NCBI GenBank assembly: GCA_947466075.1
Contig: CANIBP010000001.1
Coordinates: forward strand, 496,001-560,000
Source: Verrucomicrobiaceae bacterium
GTDB taxonomy: Bacteria; Verrucomicrobiota; Verrucomicrobiia; Verrucomicrobiales; Verrucomicrobiaceae
DNA: 64,000 nucleotides
Direction of reading: 5' to 3'
Part shown: positions 50,413 to 61,416 of the stretch, piece by piece
How the letters are laid out: each line of letters starts with the position of its first letter
Position numbering within the stretch: position 1 is the first letter of the stretch
Made by a program: the position numbers and the translations under genes
The notes under the pieces: model-generated
Told to the model about the DNA's origin: nothing
The model's database searches: none
Seen by the model: only the letters and a program-made list of their open reading frames with translations

Positions 50413-53400
50413 ATGCGAGGCATTCTCTTCTTTCCGTGTCTTCTGGGTGTTTCGTGGGCCATTTTTGCCTTGGATTTCCCCACCACCCCGCCCGTGGAGC
50501 CGCAAAACGCCGCGAAGACCTTCCATGTGCTCGACGGCTTCGAGATGCAGCTCATCGCCGCTGAGCCGCTCGTCACCGACCCCGTCGCCATCACTTACGA
50601 TGCCGATGGCCGTGCCTACGTGTGCGAGATGAATGATTATCCGTACACCGACAAGGAGCATCACAAGCACGCGCAAGAGAACCCCACGGATCAAGCCATC
50701 GGCAAAGTGCGCCTGCTCACCGACACCGATGGCGACGGCACCTTCGACAAGGCCACCATCTTCGCCGAAGGCCTTTCGTGGCCCACTGGTGCCGCGTGCT
50801 GGAAAGGCGGCATCTTTGTTACCGCCACGCCGGACGTTTGGTATCTCAAAGACACGAATGATGACGGCGTGGCCGATGTGCGGCAAAAGGTCTTCACCGG
50901 CTTCAAAAAGCTCAACGTGCAGGCCGTCATGAACAATCCCATCTGGGGCCTCGACCACCGCATCTATATCGCCGGTGGCAGCAACGGCGGCGAAATCCAG
51001 CGCGTGTCCGGCAGCGAGAGCGTCATGCCACTTTCAAAAGACTTCAAACCGCTCCCCATCAAGCGAAACGACTTCTCCTTCGACCCCAGCACCGGCGACG
51101 TGCGCCTCGAAAGCGGCGGCGCACGCTTTGGCAACACCTTCGATGACTGGGGCAACCGCTTCCTCTGCAACATCCGCAATCCCTGCCAGCACGTCGTCCT
51201 GCCGTATCGCTACCTCGCGCGGAACCCATATCTCGTCGTCCCCAGTGCCCTGAACGACTGCGCCGAGGCCGGCGACCAGCTCCCCGTCTATCGCACCAGC
51301 CCCGCCGAACCCTGGCGCGAGTTCCGCGCGAAGCGCTGGGTGCAGGAAGGCAGCAAGTTGCCAAACAGCGAACTCGTCGGTGCCGGTGTCGTCACTTCAT
51401 CGAGCGGCATCACCGTTTATCGTGGCGATGCGTATCCGAAAGAGTATCGCGACTTCGCCTTCGTCGCCGACGTGGCCGGCAATCTCTTCTACCGCATGAA
51501 GCTCGTCCCCGACGGCGTCACCTTCAAAGCCGTGCAGGTCGATGGCACCAAGAACTTCTGCACCAGCGACGACCTCTGGTTCCGCCCCGTCAATTTCGTC
51601 AACGCCCCCGACGGCTGCCTCCACGTCTGCGACATGTATCGCGAAGTCATCGAGCACCCCTGGAGCATCCCCGACGACATCCACGCCGCCATCGATCTCC
51701 TCCGCGGCCGCGACAGTGGCCGCATTTTCCGCCTCGTGCCGAAGTCCTTCCAAAAACGTGTCACTCCGAAACTCAGCACCGCCCCGACCCACGAACTTGT
51801 CGCGCTGCTCGATCACCCGAATGCCTGGCATCGTGAAACAGCGCAGCGTTTGCTCTTCGAGCGGCAGGACAAAGCGGCGGTGGAGCCACTGCGGGCGATG
51901 GTGAAAAGTGGGAAGACAGAGCAGGGACGGATTGCTGCTTTGTGTAGCCTTCACCATACTTCAGAGAGGATGAACGGAGATGATCTTCAAATCGCGATGG
52001 AAGATGAGTCCGTTCAGGTGGTCGAAAATGCGGTGCAAGTGATCGAAGAAATGCTTCCAAGACCGAATTCGAGTTTGCTGGCCAAGCCATCGGATGAATT
52101 GGTGCAATTGGGCACGTTGCTCCACGAGATTGACGAGGAGTCAGCCAGAATTGCCTTCCGAACTGTTTTTGCCGTCGGCAGCCATCGCGATCTGGCTTCG
52201 AGTCCGCTGCTCAGCGAGTTGGCAGAAGCGCATTGTAGTGACCCGTGGATAAGAACAGCTGTTTTATGCGGAGCACGCATGTCGCCATACTGGTTTGGGG
52301 TGTTATCCAACCGTCTTCATTCGAGGGACTATCCGACGGGATTGAATCTGATGTTGGCCGAAGTGGTTAAAGGATATGCTCAAGACATCGAGGACGCATT
52401 TCGCTTTCATGGTTTGCTTGCCGCAACAGCCTGTGAAACTGACAACAAAGAAGTCTCAGAGGAATTGCTGGCCGCCTGGCTTCAAGGCGCGGCGAAATCA
52501 GGGGACAATCCGCAGAAATTGCTTGGCAGAGTGAAAGGCATCAAAGCTCTAGATGGCAGCAAAATTCATCAAGAGCTAGTGGACTCGGTCTCAACCAAGA
52601 TGAAATCCGTTGTTGAACGGCAGCACAGCATATTGGCAAACTCGGAAGCCGCTCTCAATCGAAAGGTCACCGCAGTCCGCATTCTCTCGGGAGAAACGCT
52701 ATCCACTGTTCAAGGCATCTTTCTCACACTGCTGCTTCCTTCCCAGTCCGCCGAACTCCAACTCGCCGCCCTCGAAGCGTTCGGCACCTACCGCGAGCCT
52801 GCCGTTGCCAACATGCTCATCGATGCCTGGCCAAAGCTCACACCTGTTCTGCGTGACAAGTCCACCACCATCCTGCTCTCGCGCACGGATCGCATCGAGA
52901 AGCTGCTGGATGCCATCGAGGCAAAGAAAATCACGCCCGCACAGCTCAGCGTCGCCGCGAAGGCCACGCTAGGACGACAGAAAACACCCGCGCTGGCCGA
53001 GCGCATCGCCAAACTCATCGGCGATGGCTCGTCGTCGAATCGCAAGGAGGTGATCGCGAAGTATAAAGCAGTGATGTCGATGGTGGGCGGTGCCGCACGC
53101 GGCGCGAAGGTCTATGAAACGGCCTGCATGGTCTGTCACCGGCACCTGGATCGCGGCAATGATGTGGGGCCGAACTTGGGCACGATCAAGGCGTGGCCGG
53201 TGGAGCAGATTTTGACAAACGTACTGGACCCGAATCGCGAGGTCTCGCCGAATTTCGCCCTCTACCTCATCGAAACGAACGACGGCCGCACCCTCAGCGG
53301 CCTTATCACCAGCGAGACGGCGGGGAATCTCACCCTCAAACGCGCCGATGGCGGCACTGACACCGTCCTGCGCAGCGAGATCAAATCCCTCACCAGCCCC

Positions 53401-53487
53401 GGCATCTCGCTGATGCCCGAAGGCCTCGAAGCCGCCATCACGCCGCAGCAGATGGCGGATTTGATCGCTTATTTGAAGGCTCCTTGA
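50413..53487 (+). CDS. PVC-type haem-binding membrane-bound dehydrogenase with HEAT-like repeats
   Basis: A 1024-residue exported protein of a type characteristic of Planctomycetota and Verrucomicrobiota. ATG 50413 gives [20 protein letters not shown] as signal peptide. Order: a six-bladed 'membrane-bound dehydrogenase' propeller domain (about 25-480; [42 protein letters not shown]); a long alpha-helical repeat section (HEAT-like, about 490-880); then a C-terminal haem-binding domain with CMVCH (CxxCH) in [22 protein letters not shown] and a beta-rich end ([20 protein letters not shown]). Probably oxidises a sugar or alcohol in the periplasm; substrate unknown. Confidence 0.85.
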   Translation: MRGILFFPCLLGVSWAIFALDFPTTPPVEPQNAAKTFHVLDGFEMQLIAAEPLVTDPVAITYDADGRAYVCEMNDYPYTDKEHHKHAQENPTDQAIGKVRLLTDTDGDGTFDKATIFAEGLSWPTGAACWKGGIFVTATPDVWYLKDTNDDGVADVRQKVFTGFKKLNVQAVMNNPIWGLDHRIYIAGGSNGGEIQRVSGSESVMPLSKDFKPLPIKRNDFSFDPSTGDVRLESGGARFGNTFDDWGNRFLCNIRNPCQHVVLPYRYLARNPYLVVPSALNDCAEAGDQLPVYRTSPAEPWREFRAKRWVQEGSKLPNSELVGAGVVTSSSGITVYRGDAYPKEYRDFAFVADVAGNLFYRMKLVPDGVTFKAVQVDGTKNFCTSDDLWFRPVNFVNAPDGCLHVCDMYREVIEHPWSIPDDIHAAIDLLRGRDSGRIFRLVPKSFQKRVTPKLSTAPTHELVALLDHPNAWHRETAQRLLFERQDKAAVEPLRAMVKSGKTEQGRIAALCSLHHTSERMNGDDLQIAMEDESVQVVENAVQVIEEMLPRPNSSLLAKPSDELVQLGTLLHEIDEESARIAFRTVFAVGSHRDLASSPLLSELAEAHCSDPWIRTAVLCGARMSPYWFGVLSNRLHSRDYPTGLNLMLAEVVKGYAQDIEDAFRFHGLLAATACETDNKEVSEELLAAWLQGAAKSGDNPQKLLGRVKGIKALDGSKIHQELVDSVSTKMKSVVERQHSILANSEAALNRKVTAVRILSGETLSTVQGIFLTLLLPSQSAELQLAALEAFGTYREPAVANMLIDAWPKLTPVLRDKSTTILLSRTDRIEKLLDAIEAKKITPAQLSVAAKATLGRQKTPALAERIAKLIGDGSSSNRKEVIAKYKAVMSMVGGAARGAKVYETACMVCHRHLDRGNDVGPNLGTIKAWPVEQILTNVLDPNREVSPNFALYLIETNDGRTLSGLITSETAGNLTLKRADGGTDTVLRSEIKSLTSPGISLMPEGLEAAITPQQMADLIAYLKAP

Positions 53488-53491
53488 TCCT

Positions 53492-54844
<1,353 letters not shown>

Positions 54845-54845
54845 A

Positions 54846-57452
54846 TCAATCAACAAACATGAATTCGTTCGAGAGCATCAGCACCTGCACGAGTTGCTCC
54901 CAGGCGTTGAGTTGGGATTTCGGCTGCGCAGAAAAGTCCTGCCTGGCATCCCAAGCATCGCTCGGAGAGTCGCCTCCTGCTCCCGTGATCGCGGTAACGG
55001 ATGGCGTGATCTTCGGCGGCCACAGGAACTGGTCGCTGTTCAGGCCGTTGCCGATATCAACGATGAAATCGAACGTGTCCCCGGTTTGGAAAGCAATGGC
55101 ATCAAGGTTCAGATCCGCTTTGGATCCAAGGAGCGTTGTGCTGCGCAGTTTGCCGAGGCGCGAGTGGCTCACGAAGGCGCGAATGCCATCACCAACCTCG
55201 GGTTCGTGGATGAGTGTGGAATGCAGATCATAGGTGCCGCCGGCTGGCGCGATCCAGCGACGCACGACAGCGTGTTTGCGGTCATTGCCCGGATGACCAC
55301 CCTCGGCGGTGAGTTGTGCCCAGCCGAGTTTCTCATTGGGCCATGCTTCATCGCCCTGCCAGGCGCTACCGGTGAAATGCGGCAGCGGCTTGAAATTCTT
55401 CACGCGACCCGTGCCCTCATCCCATTCGCCGTAGCCGTATTGCCAGGACTTCGTGTGATCGGCCTCAGCGATGACAACCGTGGTGTCTGCTTGAACAAAA
55501 CGCTGTGCAAAAGCCAGTTCGTCGTGTGTGGGACTGCGTTGGAAGAGCTTGGCGTAGATGAGGCGAATTCTTGCTTCGTCTGACTTGGATGCAGCAGCCT
55601 TTTGAACGAGTGCCTTCGCCTGCTGCACGACGAACGGATGATTCAGGCCAAAAAGCGCCTGCTGCGGCACAGTGGTCTCGGTGCGCTGCGGAATGGAGAG
55701 ATCAGGATTGGCGAAATCGAAGGTGCGCATGGCGGTGGGCACATTTTCGCGATCCACGAGCGCATAGAGCGTGCGGCGGGTGTTGCTGCTCGCAAACAAA
55801 GCATCAGGACGGCCGCCCATGCGCAGATTCAGTCGTCCTGCGGCGGCAAGCCACGCATCGCGTGCTTCCTCGAAACTAAGGCGATGCGGGTTCATGCGGG
55901 AGAGCAGACGGTTGTCGGGATCGCGCGGATCACTCGTCTGGCTACTCTGCTGATAAGTCTGCGACAGCATGATGTGCCGGTGCATCGTCTTGACGCTCCA
56001 GCCGGAGTCGATGAAGCGCTGCGCCAGCCAGTCGAGCAGTTCGGGGTGGCTCGGAGGGCTGCCTTGCTTGCCGAAGTCGCTCAGTGTGCTCACCAGGCCG
56101 CGTCCGAAGTGATGCTGCCAGATGCGGTTCACCATCACGCGGGCGGTGAGCGGATTGCGCGGGTCGATGATGGCCTGCGCAAGCTCAAGACGACCGCTGC
56201 CTATCTTGAAGGGCTGCTGTGAGCCAAATGTGCTCAGGAATTGCCGTGGCACCTCATCGCCTTTGGTGAGCGGATTACCGCGCGTGAACACACGCGGCGT
56301 GCTGGGCAGTGGACGATCAACCAGAATGGTCGCGTGAGCAGGCGTTGTGTTGTTTTTGATGAGGAAGCGATCCACATCGCCCTGCGACTTCCATAACTCG
56401 GTGATGATGCCCGTGGGGAAGAACATCTCAATGTTCGCGATGTGCTCATCAGGCACATGGGCGGGCGAATCGAGGCTCTTGAGCGCTTCATCGGCCAGCT
56501 CCACGCCCGGATGCTTTTCCAGCCAAGCCTTCCAGCGATGCACGATGAAGGGATTGAGGTCTTTCTCGTCAATGATCTGGTCGAAACCCTGTTCGGGATA
56601 CTTTTCCAACTCGGTCACGGCCTTGCTGTAGTCAGCGGACCGTGTACGTGTGCGGGCCATCTGCTCCTCGCGGCGTTTCGTTATGAGATCGCGGTTCTTT
56701 TTCACCAACGCGGTCAGTTCGGCGTTTTCGGCCGCCGTGGCGGGTACGAGGGCCTCGGCGCTGCTTTGAAAGACGCCGTAGAGCGCGTAGTAGTCCCGCG
56801 TCGGGATGGGGTCGAACTTGTGATCGTGACAGCGTGCGCATGCGACGGTGAGCCCGAGCGTGCCGCGCGTGACGACGTCGATGCGATCGTCGATGATGTC
56901 ATGCGTGACGCCGAGAAAGCGCCGCCCAAGCGTGAGAAAGCCCATCGCGACGAGATCAGGTGACTTCGGTGGCACGACTTGATCGGCGGCGATTTGCAGC
57001 AGCAGAAAACGGTCATACGGCATGTCTTCGTTCAGCGCACGCACGACCCAGTCGCGATACGGCGTGGCATGCACCCAGCTCTTTTCCTCGCGGGCATAGA
57101 CGTAGCCTTTGGTGTCCGAGTAGCGGGCCACATCGAGCCAGTGGCGTGCCCATTGCTCGCCGTAGTGCGGTGAGGCGAGTAACTGATCAACAAACTGCTC
57201 ATAAGGAACGTCGGTTCGTTCTGGAGGCAGACCCATGAGATCAAAGCTGGCACGACGGGCTAGCGTGCGGGCATCGGCAGGTGGTGAAGGCTTCAAACCG
57301 TTCTCGGCGAGCTTTTTCTGAATGAACTCATCGATGCTAGTGCCTTTGACCGGCTTCAGCGGCTGAAACGCCCAATGCTCCGCCGAGAGGAGACTCGTGG
57401 AGACAATCAAGGTGCCAAGCTGGAGGAGACGGTGGAACACAGCGTGAATCAA
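54846..57452 (-). CDS. DUF1549/DUF1553 (PSD1) protein with an inserted beta-rich domain
   Basis: An 868-residue exported protein found mainly in Planctomycetota and Verrucomicrobiota. TTG 57452 is preceded by GAGG at the right spacing; a GTG at 57440 is possible, and either way VFHRLLQLGTLIVSTSLLSA is the signal. DUF1549 follows: FDLMGLPPERTDVPYEQFVDQLL, HWLDVARYSDTKG and CARCHDHKFDPIPTRDYYALYG. DUF1553: LTARVMVNRIWQHHFGRGLV, FGKQGSPPSHPELLDWLA and, at the very end, AWEQLVQVLMLSNEFMFVD. Between about residues 640 and 830 a beta-rich stretch splits DUF1553 from its last helix. The N-terminal cytochrome domain (PSC1) of many relatives is missing. Confidence 0.88.
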   Translation of the reverse strand: MIHAVFHRLLQLGTLIVSTSLLSAEHWAFQPLKPVKGTSIDEFIQKKLAENGLKPSPPADARTLARRASFDLMGLPPERTDVPYEQFVDQLLASPHYGEQWARHWLDVARYSDTKGYVYAREEKSWVHATPYRDWVVRALNEDMPYDRFLLLQIAADQVVPPKSPDLVAMGFLTLGRRFLGVTHDIIDDRIDVVTRGTLGLTVACARCHDHKFDPIPTRDYYALYGVFQSSAEALVPATAAENAELTALVKKNRDLITKRREEQMARTRTRSADYSKAVTELEKYPEQGFDQIIDEKDLNPFIVHRWKAWLEKHPGVELADEALKSLDSPAHVPDEHIANIEMFFPTGIITELWKSQGDVDRFLIKNNTTPAHATILVDRPLPSTPRVFTRGNPLTKGDEVPRQFLSTFGSQQPFKIGSGRLELAQAIIDPRNPLTARVMVNRIWQHHFGRGLVSTLSDFGKQGSPPSHPELLDWLAQRFIDSGWSVKTMHRHIMLSQTYQQSSQTSDPRDPDNRLLSRMNPHRLSFEEARDAWLAAAGRLNLRMGGRPDALFASSNTRRTLYALVDRENVPTAMRTFDFANPDLSIPQRTETTVPQQALFGLNHPFVVQQAKALVQKAAASKSDEARIRLIYAKLFQRSPTHDELAFAQRFVQADTTVVIAEADHTKSWQYGYGEWDEGTGRVKNFKPLPHFTGSAWQGDEAWPNEKLGWAQLTAEGGHPGNDRKHAVVRRWIAPAGGTYDLHSTLIHEPEVGDGIRAFVSHSRLGKLRSTTLLGSKADLNLDAIAFQTGDTFDFIVDIGNGLNSDQFLWPPKITPSVTAITGAGGDSPSDAWDARQDFSAQPKSQLNAWEQLVQVLMLSNEFMFVD

Positions 57453-57540
57453 TACGCCTCAGTCCTGCTTAATCCTTCCCCCGTGAAGATTTGGTAGAAC
57501 AGCGCATCGACAGCGACGGTTTGCCCGTTTATCTCGGGGT

Positions 57541-58134
57541 ATGTTCACTGGTCTCGTCGAAACCACCGGCAGTATCATTTCCCTGGAGCCTCGCGGCGAA
57601 AGCGCGAGGCTGACAGTGAACGTGGGCTCGATGGCTTCTGAGCTGGTCGATGGCGAAAGCGTAGCGGTGAATGGCTGCTGCCTCACGGTGACTGTGAAGG
57701 ACGTAGCAGCGCAGACGGCGCGCTTTGATCTGCTGATGCAAACGCTGATGGTGACTAGTCTGGGGGATCTGAAGACCGGCTCAATGGTCAATTTGGAACG
57801 GGCGATGGCGATGGAAGCGCGGTTTGGCGGTCACTTCGTGCAGGGACATGTGGATGCGACGGTGAAGATTCGCGATTGGAGCCAGCATGGGCAGGATCAT
57901 CGGCTGGAGGTGGAGATTCCGCCGGAGCAGCGAGGTTTGATCATTCCGAAGGGATCGATCTGCCTGGATGGCATCTCTCTGACTGCTGCGGAGGTGACGG
58001 AGAGCACGGTGGCGTGCTGGATCATCCCGCACACGTTCCAGGTCACTAATTTGCACACGAAGAAACCGGGGGGGCGGCTAAATGTGGAGTTCGACATGCT
58101 GGGCAAGTATGTGCGCGAGCTGATGCGGCGGTAG
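57541..58134 (+). CDS. ribE: Riboflavin synthase, alpha subunit
   Basis: A 197-residue riboflavin synthase that dismutates two 6,7-dimethyl-8-ribityllumazines to riboflavin. It has the two-lobe structure, starting with the hallmark MFTGLVETTGSI; lobe one has GESVAVNGCCLTVT and lobe two KGSICLDGISLTAAEV, with ARFGGHFVQGHVDAT between them. The C-terminal helix (LNVEFDMLGKYVRELM) makes the trimer. No FMN riboswitch is seen in the 88-bp upstream gap, and no other rib gene is present. Confidence 0.96.
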   Translation: MFTGLVETTGSIISLEPRGESARLTVNVGSMASELVDGESVAVNGCCLTVTVKDVAAQTARFDLLMQTLMVTSLGDLKTGSMVNLERAMAMEARFGGHFVQGHVDATVKIRDWSQHGQDHRLEVEIPPEQRGLIIPKGSICLDGISLTAAEVTESTVACWIIPHTFQVTNLHTKKPGGRLNVEFDMLGKYVRELMRR

Positions 58135-58135
58135 C

Positions 58136-58210
58136 GCAAGCGTCCCGCTTGCTGTATCCGGCGTATTTAAAACGTCCTGCTTGTTTCCAAACCGCAACCG
58201 GGACGGTTGC
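58136..58210. repeat. Two 7-3-7 hairpins between ribE and the ABC ATPase gene
   Basis: GCAAGCG-TCC-CGCTTGC (58136-58152) starts right after the ribE stop; GCAACCG-GGA-CGGTTGC (58194-58210) ends 5 bp before the next ATG. Both are perfect 17-bp hyphenated palindromes with 3-nt centres. The second would hide the start of the ATPase gene in RNA. No T-runs. Confidence 0.7.
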
Positions 58211-58215
58211 ACTAC

Positions 58216-58881
58216 ATGCCTGTTCTCGAAGTCGAATCCCTAACCAAATCCTATGCGGCGCGCCCGATCCTGCGTGGTGTGTCGTTCAAGCTGGAACAAG
58301 GCGAGCGTGTAGCGCTACTAGGACCTTCGGGCAGTGGCAAGACGACGGTGTTGAATTGTGTCGGTGGTGTGGATCGTGCGGACAGTGGCAGCGTGATGAT
58401 CGCAGGAAGTGTGCTTGGCGACTTGAGCGCGGACGGGCTGGCGCAACTGCGGCGTAAGCACATCGGCACAGTGTTTCAGTTTTATCATCTGCTGCCGACA
58501 CTAAGCGCGGCGGAAAACATCGAGCTGCCGCTGCAATTGCTCGGTGAGCCGACGAGCGAGCGTGAAACGCGAGTGCGAGAGCTGCTGCAGCGTGTGGGCA
58601 TTTCGCATCGGGCGGCGGCGCTGCCGGGACAGCTCTCGGGCGGCGAGATGCAACGCGTGGCGATTGCACGAGCGGTGGTGCATCGACCGACATTGATTCT
58701 GGCCGATGAGCCGACGGGAAGCCTGGATTCGGCCACGGGAGCACAGGTGCTGGAGCTGCTGGCGGAGATTGTGAGTGAAACCAAAGCAGCGCTGCTGCTG
58801 GTGACGCACAGCCCGGAGGCGGTGAAGCACTGCGAGCGTGTGCTGCGCATGCAGGACGGACAAATCGTCGAAGGCGCATGA
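58216..58881 (+). CDS. ABC transporter ATP-binding protein (LolD/MacB/AttE-like)
   Basis: A 221-residue ATPase of the MacB/LolD type. ATG 58216 (MPVLEVESLTKSYAARPILR) is chosen over an upstream TTG. Walker A LLGPSGSGKTTVLNCVGGVD, signature QLSGGEMQRVAIARAVVHRP, Walker B TLILADEPTGSLDSATG and the switch THSPEAVKHC are all present. It powers the FtsX-like permease that overlaps its stop codon (ATGA), an AttE-AttF/G-like pair. Confidence 0.92.
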   Translation: MPVLEVESLTKSYAARPILRGVSFKLEQGERVALLGPSGSGKTTVLNCVGGVDRADSGSVMIAGSVLGDLSADGLAQLRRKHIGTVFQFYHLLPTLSAAENIELPLQLLGEPTSERETRVRELLQRVGISHRAAALPGQLSGGEMQRVAIARAVVHRPTLILADEPTGSLDSATGAQVLELLAEIVSETKAALLLVTHSPEAVKHCERVLRMQDGQIVEGA

Positions 58882-61409
58882 GCACCGTGCTTCTCATCTT
58901 GCGGCGTTGTGCGTTGCGGCATTGGCGGCTGGCTTTGCGGCAGCAGATCGCGCTGATGTTGATCCTGGCGCTGGGATCGAGCGTTTATCTGGCGGTGCGA
59001 CTGGCGAGCAACGCGGCGCTGTCGGGCTTTGAGACGTTTACAGATGGCATCACGCGCCAGCCAGACTGGACGGTGCAAGCGGTGAGTGGTGTTTTGCGAG
59101 AAAGTGACGTGCGTGAGATGCGAGAGGCGCTGGGACATCGACCGGTGAGCCTGCTGCCGGTGGTGGAGGAGACGGTGACGCCTGCGGATGAGACCGGAAA
59201 TGGCGAGATCGGATCGCGAGCGACGTGGCGGCTGCTGGGCGTGGATTTTGTGTCACTGCTGAACCTGCGTGGCGAGGCACCAGCGGGACTGGGCGCGAAC
59301 ATGCAGGCGGTGCGCTCGGGTGTTTATGTGAGTCCGAAGCTCGGCGTGAAGGAACGGGATGAGTTGCGGTTGATTCTGGATGATCGCGTGATCACGCTGA
59401 AGGTGGCCGGTGTGGTGCCGGAGACGCCGGGAGTGCCGAGTTTGCCTGCGCATCTGCTGCTGATGGATTTGCTGGAGGCGCAGTCTGTTTTGATGCGTGG
59501 CGACAAGGTGGATCGCGTGGAGGTTCTGGCACAGGACAGCGCCTTGTTTCCGAATTTGCGCGAGGAAGCGGGTGAGTTGCTCAAATCGCGCTGGCAGGTG
59601 ACGGGCGGGGCGAATCGGAGACAATTGGCGGGCACGATGACGCAGGCGTTTCGGCTGAATCTGACGATTCTCTCACTGCTGGCGCTGCTGGTGGGTGGTT
59701 ATCTCATTTTTCAGGCGCTGGATGGCGTTGTGCTGCGACGGCGGGAGGAGATTGGCATTTTGAAATCGCTCGGTGTGACGGACCGGGCGATTCAAGTGGC
59801 GTTTCTCATCGAAGCGGGTCTGCTGGGGCTGTGCGGCGGTGTTTCGGGCGTGCTGCTGGGCTGGCTGGGGGCGCAAGGTGCCGTCGGTGGTGTGACGAAG
59901 ACGATGAACGCGCTGTATGGCGCGACGAGCGAGCAGCAGGCGGCGCTGAGCTGGAGCGAGGCCCTGCTGGCGCTGTCGATTTCGATCCTTGCGAGTCTCA
60001 TCGCCGCATGGTGGCCAGCGCGGATGGCGGCGCGCACACCTCCAGCGCACATGCTGGGACGACATGCGACGCCGTTTGAAGGTGGCACCGTGTGGCGCGT
60101 GGAGTGGATCGGCTGGGCGATGATGCTGGTCGCGGTTGTGCTGGCTGAGCTGCCCGTGCTGCGGTTTGCGAGCGGCACGCGCCTGCCGCTGGCGGGTTAT
60201 GCGGCGGCGTTGCTGTGGCTAGTGGGCGCGGGATTGGCAGCGGGGTCGATGCTGCGTTTTTTGGCGAGGCGAAAAGTGACTTCGGCTGTGTGGCGCGTGG
60301 CTCTTTCGCAATTGCGGCGACCGACGGTGCGGCATCGCTTTGCGGTAGCGGCTTTGGCAAGTGCTGTGTCGATGACGACGGGCATGGCGGTGATGGTGGC
60401 GAGTTTTGACCACACGATGCGCGGCTGGATCGACCGCACGATGAAGGCGGACATTTATGTGAGCAGCGCGGGAGCGCAGAGCGCGTCATCGACGCACTTC
60501 ATCTCGCCGAAGACGGTCACGGCACTCGGGAAGGAGCCGGAGGTGGCGGAGCTGGCGTTTGTGCAGGCACGGACGCTCCTTTGGAAAGGTGGCGAGGTGC
60601 TTGTTCTCGGCACTGATCCGGTGTTTGCGCACAAGCATAGGCTGTATGCGTGGGTGGAGGCACCGAAGCGTGATGAATGGTGGCAGACGGAGGATGGCAT
60701 CACTCCGGCGATCATGAGCGAGAGCTGGAGCGAGCGGTTTGAAACGCGTGTGGGCGATGTGATCGACTTGGTGGGCCACAAGGTGCGCGTGGTGGCGATG
60801 AACGCTGAGTATGGCAATGAGCGCGGATCGCTGACAGTGCCCGCAGCGGTGTTTCGCGAGTGGTTTGAGACAGAGGAGGCTTGGCGTGTGGCTTTGATGC
60901 TGAAACCGGGCGCGGATGCGGAGACGGTAAAGGAACGAATTCTTTCCAAGCAGCCAGGATTAAGTGTGTTCACCAACGCTCATCTGCGGAGCGAGGCGCT
61001 GCGCATTTTCCGCCAGACGTTTGCGGTGACGCATGCTTTGGAGGTGATCGGCGTGATCGTGGCTGTGGTGGGCCTCGGCCTTGCTTTGACGAGTCTGATG
61101 CTGGAGCGGCGGGCCACTTTGGCGACGCTACGATCGCTGGGCATGACGCGGAGTGAGATCGCGAAGTCGGCGGCACTGGAAGGGCTCGGTGTGGCCTGCG
61201 CGGGAGCGTTCACGGGCATTGCGGCGGGTTTGTGGTTGGGATGGCTGCTGGTGTATCGCATCAACAAGCAGTGCTTCGGCTGGACACTGCAATTTCACGC
61301 GGTGTGGTGGCATCTGGCGGTGCTGGGCATCGCAGTCATCGCGGTTGGCATGTTAGTGGCAGCGTTGGTCGGGCGATGGGCGGCGATGCTGCCGACAGAA
61401 CACACGTAG
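58878..61409 (+). CDS. FtsX-like ABC permease, fused double unit (AttFG-like)
   Basis: An 843-residue permease with two FtsX domains. The first half has helix 1 (LRQQIALMLILALGSSVYLA), a periplasmic domain and three helices near 265-400 with the VVLRRREEIGILKSLGVTDRAIQV landmark; the second half repeats this, with AVAALASAVSMTTGMAVMVAS and LERRATLATLRSLGMTRSEIA near 740. So it equals two tandem permease genes fused into one, able to form a complete channel alone with the ATPase. The AttH-like lipocalin gene follows 7 bp later, completing an AttEFGH-like exporter; export of lipids or a hydrophobic compound is likely. Confidence 0.85.
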   Translation: MSTVLLILRRCALRHWRLALRQQIALMLILALGSSVYLAVRLASNAALSGFETFTDGITRQPDWTVQAVSGVLRESDVREMREALGHRPVSLLPVVEETVTPADETGNGEIGSRATWRLLGVDFVSLLNLRGEAPAGLGANMQAVRSGVYVSPKLGVKERDELRLILDDRVITLKVAGVVPETPGVPSLPAHLLLMDLLEAQSVLMRGDKVDRVEVLAQDSALFPNLREEAGELLKSRWQVTGGANRRQLAGTMTQAFRLNLTILSLLALLVGGYLIFQALDGVVLRRREEIGILKSLGVTDRAIQVAFLIEAGLLGLCGGVSGVLLGWLGAQGAVGGVTKTMNALYGATSEQQAALSWSEALLALSISILASLIAAWWPARMAARTPPAHMLGRHATPFEGGTVWRVEWIGWAMMLVAVVLAELPVLRFASGTRLPLAGYAAALLWLVGAGLAAGSMLRFLARRKVTSAVWRVALSQLRRPTVRHRFAVAALASAVSMTTGMAVMVASFDHTMRGWIDRTMKADIYVSSAGAQSASSTHFISPKTVTALGKEPEVAELAFVQARTLLWKGGEVLVLGTDPVFAHKHRLYAWVEAPKRDEWWQTEDGITPAIMSESWSERFETRVGDVIDLVGHKVRVVAMNAEYGNERGSLTVPAAVFREWFETEEAWRVALMLKPGADAETVKERILSKQPGLSVFTNAHLRSEALRIFRQTFAVTHALEVIGVIVAVVGLGLALTSLMLERRATLATLRSLGMTRSEIAKSAALEGLGVACAGAFTGIAAGLWLGWLLVYRINKQCFGWTLQFHAVWWHLAVLGIAVIAVGMLVAALVGRWAAMLPTEHT

Positions 61410-61416
61410 GAATGAC

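Noticed and set aside
57453..57540. FMN riboswitch before riboflavin synthase
   Set aside because: The gap is only 88 bp and lacks the conserved AGGGG..GAAA..CCGAC elements.
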